Notes: generated by a model from the sequence alone, not told the origin. Positions 1-6,685 are shown, numbered from the stretch's first letter. The stretch: DNA of 8,581 bases from Methylocystaceae bacterium (GCA_003105285.1 PQAN01000125.1:1-8581); one strand, 5' to 3'. Numbers and translations are program-made.

Positions 1-521
1 CCGCCGATGCCGACGCCGCCGGAAAGATGCACATTCTCGCCGATCTGCGCGCAGGAACCGACCGTCACCCAGGTGTCGACCATCGTGCCGGCGCCGACAT
101 AGGCGCCGAGATTGACGAAGGAGGGCATGAGAATCGCGCCCGGCGCGACATAGGCCGAGTGGCGCACGATCGCCCCCGGCACGGAGCGAAAGCCCGCTGC
201 GGCATGCGCGTCCGCGCCCCAGCCGGCGAATTTGGACGGAACCTTGTCCCACCAGGTCGCGCCACCGGGCCCGCCCTCGACGACCGACATGTCGTTGAGG
301 CGGAAAGACAGCAGCACGGCCTTCTTCAGCCACTGATTGACCTTCCAGGAGGCGGGCCCGGTTTCGCCGTCGATTTTCTCGGCGACGCGCAGCTTGCCGG
401 CGTCGAGCAGCCGCAGCGCGCTCTCGACGGCGTGGCGGACGTCGCCTCGCGTCGAGGCGTTGATGTTCGCCCTGTCCTCGAAGGCGGTGGTGATGACGTT
501 TTCCAGACCCGTGTGCGGCAT
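1..521 (-). CDS. dapD: 2,3,4,5-tetrahydropyridine-2,6-dicarboxylate N-succinyltransferase, N-terminal part (cut by window edge)
   Basis: DapD transfers a succinyl group from succinyl-CoA to tetrahydrodipicolinate in the succinylase branch of diaminopimelate/lysine synthesis in the cytosol. The minus strand reads 173 complete codons from ATG at 521-519 and runs off the window at base 1; the family is usually about 280 residues, so roughly the last 110 are missing. The start of the protein (MPHTGLENVITTAFEDR) and the helical N-terminal domain look normal. The left-handed beta-helix of hexapeptide repeats begins near residue 115 and contains VGAGTMVDTWVTVGSCAQIG (142-161), followed by NVHLSGGVGIG. 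Asp149 in this stretch should be the catalytic Asp of the family (from memory of the alignment). A modest ribosome site, GGAG, lies 11 nt upstream of the ATG. No frame defect is seen. The identification is firm; only the truncation is due to the window. Confidence 0.96.
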   Translation of the reverse strand, partial: MPHTGLENVITTAFEDRANINASTRGDVRHAVESALRLLDAGKLRVAEKIDGETGPASWKVNQWLKKAVLLSFRLNDMSVVEGGPGGATWWDKVPSKFAGWGADAHAAAGFRSVPGAIVRHSAYVAPGAILMPSFVNLGAYVGAGTMVDTWVTVGSCAQIGENVHLSGGVGIG

Positions 522-755
522 GAAGATCGAAGCTCCAGATGACGCCAAGGGTTTGTGGCAAGGCGCTGGCCGAGTCAATCATCGACTTGGAGAAACGGAG
601 ACCGAGCGCGTCCGTCCGCTGCTCGGCTCGGGCGGGAAGCCTGCAGAGAGCCATTCGGCCGCTCGGCGGGAGAAACATGTGCGCCAGCGCACGTCGACGG
701 CGGGGATAGGCAGCTACAACGACTTCGACGACGCAGCTTTGGAAAGGGCCCGGCC
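522..755. other. Divergent intergenic region between dapD and the exported-protein gene
   Basis: This 234-bp gap must carry the start signals of two divergent genes. On the minus strand TTGACT (573-578) is a possible -35 box for dapD, but no good -10 lies 16-18 nt further on, so I do not call a promoter. A GANTC sequence (GAGTC, 572-576) overlaps that hexamer. A small hairpin, GTGCGC-CA-GCGCAC, sits at 679-692. I see no RNA gene. Open frames crossing the region look like shadows. Confidence 0.4.
741..748 (+). promoter_or_regulatory. Ribosome binding site that fixes the start at 756
   Basis: The purine-rich run GGAAAGGG ends 7 nt before ATG 756. The same frame is open upstream to an ATG at 555, but the good spacing here and the signal peptide that begins exactly at 756 decide for the internal start. 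Confidence 0.7.
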
Positions 756-1388
756 ATGACATCGCGCAAAGCCTTCATCGGCGTCCTCGCCGCTGGGGCG
801 CTGCCGCTCTCCGTCTCCGCGAGCGCCGGCGAATTTCGTCCGGTCGCCGGAGCGGGCGTCGTCTCCGCCTATACGAAGATCGACGTGCGCCGCGACTGCC
901 GACACAGGCCGGGAGTCGAGGCGGAGGATTATGGCGATTGGCGCTGCAGGGGCTATGCTGGCGTTCCCATGTGGGTCGGCGCCGACGATCAACGAAGTTA
1001 TGTGAGCTTCGGGCCGAAAGCATCCGAGGAACTCGCTGCCGAGCAGACCTTCGCGCCGTTCAACAGTTTCTATAAAGGCGCGGTCGAATGGCGCCTGGAG
1101 AAGCCCGAGGGACGCCCCTTTGCGACCATTGTCCGTTGGGGCGTCAAGACGACGGCCGATCTCGACAAGACGAGCGCCAGAGGGCGAGTGCTGGTCGTGA
1201 CGCGTCTACCGCCCGGCGCCGTCTGCCATGTCGGCTATGTCGACGCGCTGGCCAACGCCGACGCCAATGGGCTGGCGCGCGAGATCGCCGACAAATATGC
1301 GCGCGGCTTCGACTGCGGCAAGGACAAGCCGACGTTTCTCGGCAAGGTCACGCCGGGCGAAGAATTCGTCTCTCCCGCCGGCCAATGA
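756..1388 (+). CDS. Exported conserved hypothetical protein with four cysteines
   Basis: I do not recognise a named family. The 210-residue product begins with a clear Sec signal peptide: a positive start (MTSRK), a hydrophobic core at about 6-20, and the cleavage-type site SASA|GEF after residue 24. The mature part is predicted periplasmic, with no further membrane segment. It has four cysteines (48, 64, 157, 187), which would allow two disulfides. Other recognisable pieces are DWRCRGYAGVPMWV (61-74), FGPKASEE (85-92), EWRLEKPEG (111-119), an ATIVRW strand (123-128), and VLVVTRLPPGAVCHVGYVDA (145-164). From memory, similar unnamed secreted proteins occur in other Rhizobiales, with the same Trp-x-Cys-x-Gly-Tyr and Gly-Ala-x-Cys-His features; some invasion-associated-locus-B-like proteins are comparable in size, but I cannot assign it there. 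It is the only plus-strand gene in the left 6 kb. Its stop lies 8 nt from the stop of the convergent nucleotidase gene, with no terminator hairpin between them. Confidence 0.8.
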   Translation: MTSRKAFIGVLAAGALPLSVSASAGEFRPVAGAGVVSAYTKIDVRRDCRHRPGVEAEDYGDWRCRGYAGVPMWVGADDQRSYVSFGPKASEELAAEQTFAPFNSFYKGAVEWRLEKPEGRPFATIVRWGVKTTADLDKTSARGRVLVVTRLPPGAVCHVGYVDALANADANGLAREIADKYARGFDCGKDKPTFLGKVTPGEEFVSPAGQ

Positions 1389-1396
1389 TCGGCGCG

Positions 1397-2128
1397 TCAT
1401 TCGGCCGCCAACCTCTCCAAGAACGCCGTGAGATCGTCGGTCACGAAATCCACATGCGGCTCGCGCCCGTGCGCGATCTCCCAGTGCTCGCGGCGATCGT
1501 GATGGCCCGGCTCCGGCGTCACCAGCACGGTCGTCATGCCGCGCCGATGCGGGACGACGAGATTGCGGGCGATGTCTTCGAACAGCGCCGAGCTCTTCGG
1601 CTCCACTGCGTGGCGCTCGAAGAAGCGCTCATAGGCTTCCTCATGCGGCTTGGCGATGAAGTCGGCGGCGATGATGTCGAAAATGTCGTCGAAGATATGG
1701 TCGATCGCGAGCTGTTCGGCGGTTCTGAGCGCATGGTCGCGCGAGCCATTGGTGAGGATGAGCTTGCGGCCGGGCAAGGAGGCGATCGCCTTCGCCAGCG
1801 AATGATCGGGGAGGAGCGAGGAGCGGTCGATGTCGTGCACGAACTCCAGGAACTGTTCGGCCGAGACGTCGTGTTCCGTCATCAGTCCCCGCAACGTCGT
1901 TCCATATTGCCGGTAGTAGTGCTTCTGCAATGCGCGCGACGACATGCCGTCGAGCCCGAACAGGCGGATCATGAACAAAGTGATGCGATGGTCGATCTTC
2001 GGCCATAGGTCCGAGGAAGCCGGGTAGAGCGTATTGTCGAGGTCGAATACCCAGGTATCGACATGCGCGAAGCGGTCGCCGATCGTCGGCAATCGCGCCG
2101 TATCGCGCTGATGGGGCAATGAGTTCAT
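1397..2128 (-). CDS. HAD-superfamily pyrimidine 5'-nucleotidase (SDT1-like)
   Basis: This is a 243-residue cytosolic HAD hydrolase of the pyrimidine 5'-nucleotidase type, which removes the phosphate from nucleoside monophosphates. HAD motif I is FDLDNTLYP, with the nucleophile Asp29, Asp31 and Thr33. Motif II is LTNGS (Thr126). Motif III is the Lys160 of IAKP, and motif IV is the acidic pair Glu184-Asp185 in LFEDIARNL. The residues between motifs I and II form the helical cap. The pairing of DLDNTLY with FEDxxxNL is typical of the subgroup that contains yeast Sdt1 and Phm8; substrate preference cannot be read from the sequence. It lies 83 nt downstream of argB in the same direction. Its ribosome site is weak: only AAGG about 8 nt before the ATG. 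A GTG or TTG start slightly further in cannot be excluded, since the first 20 residues precede the conserved fold. Other members of this family occur beside argB in rhizobia (from memory). Confidence 0.9.
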   Translation of the reverse strand: MNSLPHQRDTARLPTIGDRFAHVDTWVFDLDNTLYPASSDLWPKIDHRITLFMIRLFGLDGMSSRALQKHYYRQYGTTLRGLMTEHDVSAEQFLEFVHDIDRSSLLPDHSLAKAIASLPGRKLILTNGSRDHALRTAEQLAIDHIFDDIFDIIAADFIAKPHEEAYERFFERHAVEPKSSALFEDIARNLVVPHRRGMTTVLVTPEPGHHDRREHWEIAHGREPHVDFVTDDLTAFLERLAAE

Positions 2129-2140
2129 AGCGACGGCCTT

Positions 2141-2150
2141 ATGACGTCAT
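2141..2150. repeat. 10-bp perfect palindrome ATGACGTCAT
   Basis: ATGACGTCAT is identical to its own reverse complement and directly abuts, with a 4-base overlap, the hairpin at 2147-2173. Together they form a compact palindromic block just ahead of the nucleotidase gene start. It may be the edge of one repeat unit or a protein site; nothing in the sequence decides. Confidence 0.5.
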
Positions 2151-2173
2151 GCCCGCGCGAAGCGCGGGCATGA
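2147..2173. repeat. Palindromic hairpin element between argB and the nucleotidase gene
   Basis: Two perfect 12-base arms (2147-2158 and 2162-2173) are separated by a 3-base loop GAA. The arm begins TCATGCCCGCGC. The stem is GC-rich and would fold in RNA from either strand. It lies 38 nt downstream of the argB stop and 18 nt upstream of the nucleotidase ATG. No T-run follows on the minus strand, so it is not a classical intrinsic terminator. It resembles the short intergenic palindromes with GGGCATGA ends that are dispersed in many rhizobial genomes (from memory). It could weaken read-through from argB or stabilise the argB mRNA end. Confidence 0.75.
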
Positions 2174-2211
2174 GGGAAGGATACGAAAGTCATCGCCGGA
2201 TCGATAGCGGC

Positions 2212-3108
2212 TCACCTCGTGATCAGCGTTCCCGCGCCGTGGTCGGTCAGGAGCTCGATCAGCACCGCATGCGGCAGCTTGCCGTCGAGGATGACGACGC
2301 CTTCGACGCCGCGCTCGATCGCATACATGCAGGTTTCGACTTTCGGAATCATGCCGCCGGTGATCGTCCCGTCGGCGACGAGGCCGGGAATATCGGCGAC
2401 GCGCAGCTCCTTGATGAGCTCTTTGTTCTTGTCGAGCACGCCCGGAACATCGGTCAGGAAGACGAGGCGCTTGGCTCCGAGCGCGCCGGCGATCGCGCCG
2501 GCGAAAGTGTCGGCGTTGATGTTGTAGGTCTCGCCGTCGGCGCCTTGCGCGACGGGAGCGAGCACGGGGATGAGCTCGCGACCGAGCACCTGGTCGAGCA
2601 CGGTGGTGTCGACCTTGGCGACGTCGCCGACGAAGCCGAGATCGATCGCCTTCCCATTGGCTGCGGCGGCGTCGAGACCGGGCCGCGCGAGCTTTTCCGC
2701 CGTCACCATGCGGCCGTCCTTGCCGCAGAGGCCGATGGCGCGGCCGCCTTCCGAATTGATGAAACCGACGATCTGCTTGTTGATAAAGCCCGCGAGCACC
2801 ATTTCGACGATTTCCATCGTCGCCTTGTCGGTCACCCGCAGGCCGTCGGCGAATTCCGACTTGATGCCGAGCTTGCCCAGCATCGCGCCGATCTGCGGGC
2901 CGCCGCCATGCACGACGACCGGATTGACGCCCGATTGCTCCAGCAGCACCATGTCGCGCGAGAAGTCGCGCGCCACTCTATCGTCGCCCATCGCATGGCC
3001 GCCGTATTTCACGACGACGATGGCTTCGTCGTAGCGCAGCATATGCGGCAGCGCCTGCATGAGAATCCTGGCCTGCTGGAGCGCGCTGTCCGCTGTGTCC
3101 TCGGTCAT
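2212..3108 (-). CDS. argB: Acetylglutamate kinase
   Basis: ArgB phosphorylates N-acetyl-L-glutamate with ATP, the second and usually controlled step of arginine synthesis, in the cytosol. The 298-residue product carries the amino-acid-kinase signatures: VVVKYGGHAM with Lys34, VVVHGGGPQIG with the glycine loop at 67-70, Arg91 in DGLRVTD (substrate binding), NINAD with Asp200, LTDVPGVL (218-225), and GGMIPK with Lys256. An N-terminal helix of about 25 residues precedes the first strand (ADSALQQARILMQALPHML). In this family that extension is the mark of the hexameric enzymes inhibited by arginine, so feedback control by arginine is a reasonable inference. The ATG at 3108-3106 follows AGGACAGG at good spacing. 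engB ends 68 nt upstream; that gap shows no clear promoter, so argB is probably read from the upstream cluster. Confidence 0.98.
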   Translation of the reverse strand: MTEDTADSALQQARILMQALPHMLRYDEAIVVVKYGGHAMGDDRVARDFSRDMVLLEQSGVNPVVVHGGGPQIGAMLGKLGIKSEFADGLRVTDKATMEIVEMVLAGFINKQIVGFINSEGGRAIGLCGKDGRMVTAEKLARPGLDAAAANGKAIDLGFVGDVAKVDTTVLDQVLGRELIPVLAPVAQGADGETYNINADTFAGAIAGALGAKRLVFLTDVPGVLDKNKELIKELRVADIPGLVADGTITGGMIPKVETCMYAIERGVEGVVILDGKLPHAVLIELLTDHGAGTLITR

Positions 3109-3176
3109 TTGCCTGTCCTGGGAATTGGAAGGTCGAAGAAACGCAGATAACCGTTAGAATGGAAGGCGGCGTCTGT

Positions 3177-3839
3177 TCAAGCGTTGCGTTCGGCCAACAG
3201 GCGCGCGACCTCGGCTCTGAGCTCGGCGACGCCCTCGGCCGTCTGCGCGGACGTGGAGACGATGCGCGGGAAGGCCGCCGGGCGCCGGGCCAGCGCCGCT
3301 CGGGCCGCCTCGAGCGCGCCGCCGCGCTCGGAGATTTTCAATTCGTCGCGCTTCGTCAGCACGATCTGGTACGAGACGGCGGCGCGATCCAGGAGATCGA
3401 ACATTTTCTCGTCCAGATCCTTGACGCCTCGCCGGCTGTCGATCAGCACGAAGACGCGCGCGAGAGACGCCCGTCCGCGCAGGAAATCCTCGATGAGGCG
3501 CGACCAGTCGGCGATCTTCTCCTTGCCGACCGCGGCGTAGCCATAGCCCGGCATGTCGACGAGGCGCAGCCGCTCTTGGCCCGGGGGCGCGCCGATCGCG
3601 AAGAAATTGAGCTGCTGCGTGCGGCCCGGCGTGTGCGAGACGCGGGCCAGCGTCTTGCGGCCGGTCAGCGCGTTGAGCAGCGACGACTTGCCGACATTGG
3701 AGCGGCCGGCGAAGGCGATCTCATGCGGCCCGATCGGCGGCAGATCGGAGCCTCGGACGCTCGCGAAGATGAATTCGCAAGGCCCGGCGAACAGCAGCCG
3801 GCCGCTCTCGATGAAATCCTCTTCGCTGGCGTCGTCCAT
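3177..3839 (-). CDS. engB: Ribosome-biogenesis GTP-binding protein EngB (YihA/YsxC)
   Basis: EngB is a small essential GTPase needed for late assembly of the 50S subunit. The 220-residue protein shows the GTPase motifs in order: G1 GRSNVGKSS (45-53), the switch I region with PGRTQQLNFF (71-80), G3 DMPGYGYA (95-102), G4 TKRDEL (162-167) and G5 STSA (195-198). Length and order are normal. I chose ATG 3839-3837 because the family typically begins about 40 residues before the G1 loop; the frame is open further upstream, but that part overlaps yidC and encodes nothing family-like. The ribosome site is poor (GAGG about 12 nt away). The gap from the yidC stop is only 20 nt, so translation coupled to yidC is likely. 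Confidence 0.97.
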   Translation of the reverse strand: MDDASEEDFIESGRLLFAGPCEFIFASVRGSDLPPIGPHEIAFAGRSNVGKSSLLNALTGRKTLARVSHTPGRTQQLNFFAIGAPPGQERLRLVDMPGYGYAAVGKEKIADWSRLIEDFLRGRASLARVFVLIDSRRGVKDLDEKMFDLLDRAAVSYQIVLTKRDELKISERGGALEAARAALARRPAAFPRIVSTSAQTAEGVAELRAEVARLLAERNA

Positions 3840-3859
3840 TGCGCGGCGAGCCTCGCCGA

Positions 3860-5677
3860 TCAGGTCGCTTTTTTGAAGCTGAAGCTTTTCTTCAGATTGT
3901 CCCACAGTTCGAATTTCACGCCGGAGCGGCGCATGATGTACCATTGCTGGGTGACCGACAGAATATTGTTCCAGGTCCAGTAGATGACGAGGCCCGAGGC
4001 GAAGCTGCCGAGCGAGAAGGTGAAGATCACCGGCATCCAGGCGAAGGCCACCCGCTGAATTTCGTCGGTCGGCTCGGGGTTCATCTTCATCTGCACCCAC
4101 ATGGAGACGCCCATGATGATCGGCCAGACGCCGAGCCAGAGAAACTGGCCGAACACGGGAATATGCGTCGGGTCGAAGGGGATCAGGCCGAAGAGATTGA
4201 AGATATTGGTGGGGTCGGGCGCCGAGAGGTCCTTGATCCAGCCGTAGAACGGCGCATGGCGCATCTCGATGGTGATGACGAGCACCTTGTAGAGCGAGAA
4301 GAACACCGGGATCTGCAGCAGCATGGGCAGGCAGCCGCCGGCCGGATTGATCTTTTCGCGCTTGAACAGCTCCATCTGCTCCGTATTGAGCTTGTGCTTG
4401 TCGTCCTTGTATTTCTCCTTGATCGCCGCGATCTTGGGCTGGATTTCCTTCATCTTCGCCACGGCCTGATAGCTCTTGTTGGCGAGCGGCAGGAACAGGA
4501 TTTTGACGAGCACGGTCACGGCGAGGATCGCCAGGCCGAAATTGCCGAGAATCTTGAACAGGCTGTCGATGACGCGGAACATCGGCCGGGTGAGGAAGTA
4601 GAACCAGCCCCAGTCGATGAGCAGATCGAAGCGCTTGATGCCTTGAGCCTCATAAGCGTCGAGCGTGTCGACGACCTTGGCGCCGGCGAAGACGCGAGCC
4701 GTCGTCTCGCCTGTCTGGCCGGGCAGTATCGTCTTCGGCTCGCCGACCGTATCCGCTTGATAGGCTTTGACGGTTCCGGCGCCGGCCGAGGAGAAGCGGG
4801 CCTCGAACGGCTTGTCCTGGTCGGGGGCGAGGACGGCGGCCCAATATTTCTCGGTGAAGCCGACCCAGCCGCCGGCGCCCTTCAGCGTCTTGGTCGCATG
4901 CGGCTCCTTCTCGATCTTTTCGTATTTCAGCTCCTGCAGGCCGGATTCCCCGACGACGCCGACGAAGCCCTCATGCAGCGCCGCATAGCCGGCGCTCTCG
5001 GGGATGCCGATACGCGACGCGCGCAGATAGGGGTAGAGCGTGACGGGCTTGGCGGCGTGATTCTCGATGCTGTCGACGATCGTGAACAAATATTGATCGT
5101 CGACCGAAATCTTGCGCTTGAACAGCAGGCCCTGGCCGTTGTCGAAGGTCAGCGTCACCGGCTCGGCGGCGGTCAGCGTCATGCGATCCGCCGTCCAGAG
5201 ACTGTCGCTCGTCGGCAGAACGGGCGCGCCGTCGATGTCCGCCGTGAGGAATCCCGCCTCGGCGTAATAGGGATGCGGCGAGCCTTCCGGCGACAGGAGG
5301 ACGATGATCGGGCTCTTGGGGTCGACGGTCTCGTGATAGTTCTTGAGCGAGACGTCGTCGATGCGGCCGCCCTTCAGCGAGATCGAGCCGGCGATCGAGG
5401 GCGTGTCGACCGTCACGCGCGCGGTCGAGGCGAGAACGGCTTCGCGAGACTTCACGACGGGCTTTTGCGCGACCGGCGGACGCTGCTGCTGCGCCGGGGC
5501 CGGGGCCTGCCGGCCGTCGGGCGCGCCGGGCTTCTGCGCGCCGCCGGGGCGCGGCTGAGCCAGTTGCGCCTGATGTTGCTGCTCGAGCTTGGGAAAAGCG
5601 TAGAAATAATCCCAGCCCGCGATGACCAGCAGCGAAAGGCCGGCGGCGATGATCACATTCTTCGTATATTCGTTCAT
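3860..5677 (-). CDS. yidC: Membrane protein insertase YidC
   Basis: YidC (Oxa1 family) inserts and folds inner-membrane proteins, alone or with SecYEG. The 605-residue protein is the long Gram-negative form. It has an N-terminal membrane helix (about 8-27), a Pro/Gln/Ala-rich linker (about 41-75), a large periplasmic beta domain (about 85-345), and the conserved insertase core of about five helices from about 355 to 585. Core landmarks are WGWFYFLTRPMF (356-367), the coiled cytosolic loop AVAKMKEIQPKIAAIKEKYK (405-424), INPAGGCLPMLLQIPVFFSL (443-462) and SGLVIYWTWNNILS (561-574). The position that I align with the essential groove Arg of E. coli (Arg366) appears to be Lys410 here, so charge is kept. 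The tail is basic (KKSFSFKKAT). Its ATG overlaps the rnpA stop in an ATGA sequence, so the two are translationally coupled. Confidence 0.98.
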   Translation of the reverse strand: MNEYTKNVIIAAGLSLLVIAGWDYFYAFPKLEQQHQAQLAQPRPGGAQKPGAPDGRQAPAPAQQQRPPVAQKPVVKSREAVLASTARVTVDTPSIAGSISLKGGRIDDVSLKNYHETVDPKSPIIVLLSPEGSPHPYYAEAGFLTADIDGAPVLPTSDSLWTADRMTLTAAEPVTLTFDNGQGLLFKRKISVDDQYLFTIVDSIENHAAKPVTLYPYLRASRIGIPESAGYAALHEGFVGVVGESGLQELKYEKIEKEPHATKTLKGAGGWVGFTEKYWAAVLAPDQDKPFEARFSSAGAGTVKAYQADTVGEPKTILPGQTGETTARVFAGAKVVDTLDAYEAQGIKRFDLLIDWGWFYFLTRPMFRVIDSLFKILGNFGLAILAVTVLVKILFLPLANKSYQAVAKMKEIQPKIAAIKEKYKDDKHKLNTEQMELFKREKINPAGGCLPMLLQIPVFFSLYKVLVITIEMRHAPFYGWIKDLSAPDPTNIFNLFGLIPFDPTHIPVFGQFLWLGVWPIIMGVSMWVQMKMNPEPTDEIQRVAFAWMPVIFTFSLGSFASGLVIYWTWNNILSVTQQWYIMRRSGVKFELWDNLKKSFSFKKAT

Positions 5678-6102
5678 GACGCCGAAGGCCTGTCTTTCGA
5701 GTTGCGCCGATGAGGAGAGGTCTCACGAACCTCGAGTTTCGCCAGCGTGTTGGCGATCTGCGAGACGAGTTCCGAGAAGGGCGCGGTCAGCGCGCCGGGG
5801 CGGGCGATGAAGACGTAATCGTAACCGGGAAGCGCCGCGGGGGCGCCGGAGAGTCTCAGCGCCTCCTTGAGTCGCCGCCTTATGCGATTGCGCCCGACGG
5901 CGCCCGCGATCTTTTTCGTCACGGTGAAGCCGAAGCGAGCGGGGCCGCCGTCGTCGGCCGCTCGCGCCACAGCCTGGAGTTTGAAGACGCGGCTCGAATG
6001 GTGCAGGCCGCTCTTGGCCGCGCGCAAGAATTCGCGCCGGCGCCGCAAGCGCTCCTGCGGGATTTTCGCCGTCGATCGCGGGGCGGGGGCGTTCGCGCTC
6101 AT
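5674..6102 (-). CDS. rnpA: Ribonuclease P protein component
   Basis: RnpA is the protein cofactor of RNase P and helps the catalytic RNA bind precursor tRNA. With the ATG at 6102 the product is 142 residues. The family core starts at RLRRRREFLRAAKSG; it is followed by RFGFTVTKKIAGAVGRNRIRRRLKE, which carries the signature Arg-Asn-Arg-x-x-Arg-Arg helix, and then DYVFIARPGA. The start is uncertain. The ATG at 6102 has GGGAGG only one base before it; a GTG at 6111 has no ribosome site; and an in-frame TTG just before the core has AGGAGCGC in front of it and would give a shorter protein of more usual size. The stop overlaps the yidC start by 4 nt. There is no yidD between rnpA and yidC, although many bacteria have one there. 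Confidence 0.93.
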   Translation of the reverse strand: MSANAPAPRSTAKIPQERLRRRREFLRAAKSGLHHSSRVFKLQAVARAADDGGPARFGFTVTKKIAGAVGRNRIRRRLKEALRLSGAPAALPGYDYVFIARPGALTAPFSELVSQIANTLAKLEVRETSPHRRNSKDRPSAS

Positions 6103-6138
6103 GCCTCCCACCCGAAATGGTCGAGAAGCCGTCTTTGC

Positions 6139-6273
6139 TCAGGCCGACAGACGCTTGCGTCCGCGCGCGCGCCGCGCGGCGATGACGTTGCGGCCGCCGA
6201 CAGTGGCCATGCGCGCGCGAAACCCATGGCGGCGCTTGCGCACGATCTTGCTGGGTTGGTAGGTTCTCTTCAC
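6139..6273 (-). CDS. rpmH: 50S ribosomal protein L34
   Basis: L34 is a small basic protein of the large ribosomal subunit. The minus strand from GTG 6273-6271 encodes 44 residues beginning MKRTYQPSKIVRKRRHGFRA, then RMATVGGRNVIAARRARGRK and RLSA before TGA. The KRTYQPS start, the HGFRAR block and the basic tail are diagnostic, and the length is normal for the family. The start codon is GTG rather than ATG. The ribosome site GGAGAA lies about 6 nt upstream, which supports this start. It is the first gene of the cluster, followed by rnpA after 36 nt. Confidence 0.98.
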   Translation of the reverse strand: MKRTYQPSKIVRKRRHGFRARMATVGGRNVIAARRARGRKRLSA

Positions 6274-6458
6274 CTTGAATTCTCCGCGTATCTGTTCGCC
6301 GAACGCCCTTATAGCAGACGTCGGCGGACCCCGGCCGGCGTCGCCACAGCCGTGATCCGAAATTGTTCTCGAAGGACGCCGCCGGTCGAAATCGCGTCAT
6401 TTCGTCGCGCCGAGCGCAACTCGATCCGCGCCTGAAACGCCTCTCCTTCGACGCCGCG
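6274..6458 (-). promoter_or_regulatory. Untranslated leader of the rpmH-rnpA transcript
   Basis: If transcription starts about 7 nt after the -10 box, the mRNA has roughly 185 nt before the rpmH GTG. That is long for a ribosomal protein gene and leaves room for regulation. I see no known riboswitch or ribosomal-protein leader motif. A second -10-like sequence (CTATAA on the minus strand, 6309-6314) would give a much shorter leader but has no partner -35. Confidence 0.45.
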
Positions 6459-6464
6459 CGTGGC

Positions 6465-6493
6465 ATATAGGTGAAAGCCTGCGCATAAGTCAA
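6465..6493 (-). promoter_or_regulatory. Sigma-70-type promoter driving the rpmH cluster
   Basis: On the minus strand, -35 TTGACT (6493-6488) and -10 CTATAT (6470-6465) are separated by exactly 17 nt. This is close to the CTTGAC-N17-CTATAT consensus of alphaproteobacterial housekeeping promoters and is the best promoter match I found in the window. It points at rpmH and probably serves rpmH, rnpA, yidC, engB and perhaps argB. Confidence 0.75.
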
Positions 6494-6641
6494 TCTCGCG
6501 CGACGGCTCCGCTCTCGCGCCACCGCCGTCCGCCGCCTCGTCTTCGCGTTCAGGGTCTTGATTTCGCCGTAATTTTTGCCGCCCGAGCGGCGAAGACGCT
6601 TCGCGGACGCGGTCAGGCATGTATAAATGGATGCGGCGGGC

Positions 6642-6646
6642 GATTC
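6642..6646. promoter_or_regulatory. GANTC methylation site upstream of ctrA
   Basis: GATTC fits GANTC, the target of the cell-cycle DNA methylase CcrM of alphaproteobacteria. It lies 225 bp before the ctrA ATG and 15 bp after a TATAAA sequence (6622-6627). In Caulobacter, methylation of a GANTC in the ctrA P1 promoter times its expression together with GcrA. The site is short and several others occur by chance inside genes of this window, so the role is inferred. Confidence 0.4.
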
Positions 6647-6676
6647 GTCCCATGTCGGGCGATCGTCGAACGGGCG

Positions 6677-6685
6677 ATATCCACA
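6677..6685 (+). promoter_or_regulatory. Near-match to a DnaA box
   Basis: ATATCCACA differs from the DnaA box TTATCCACA only in the first base. It lies in an AT-richer patch 185 bp upstream of ctrA. A single near-match is weak evidence; I see no cluster of boxes that would suggest an origin. Confidence 0.3.

Noticed and set aside
27..542. Plus-strand open frame of about 170 codons opposite dapD
   Set aside because: It lies antisense to a clear dapD, has Arg/Gly/Asp-rich composition typical of GC-rich shadow frames, and resembles nothing.
1389..1396. Bidirectional terminator between the exported-protein and nucleotidase genes
   Set aside because: Only 8 bases separate the stops and I find no stem-loop there.
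3840..4100. Longer N-terminus for engB starting inside yidC
   Set aside because: The extra 87 residues overlap yidC in another frame and have no EngB-like character; the family starts near the ATG at 3839.
3839..5713. Plus-strand open frame of 624 codons opposite yidC
   Set aside because: It is exactly antisense to yidC. The rich His/Arg/Glu/Asp composition is what the reverse complement of a GC-biased membrane protein gene gives.
6309..6314. Second promoter for rpmH (CTATAA on the minus strand)
   Set aside because: There is no -35-like sequence 16-18 nt upstream; the promoter at 6465-6493 is far better.
6578..6604. Overlapping hairpins GCCGC-CCGA-GCGGC and GCGAAG-ACG-CTTCGC as a terminator
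   Set aside because: Short stems with no T-run on the outgoing side of either strand, and no gene ends nearby.
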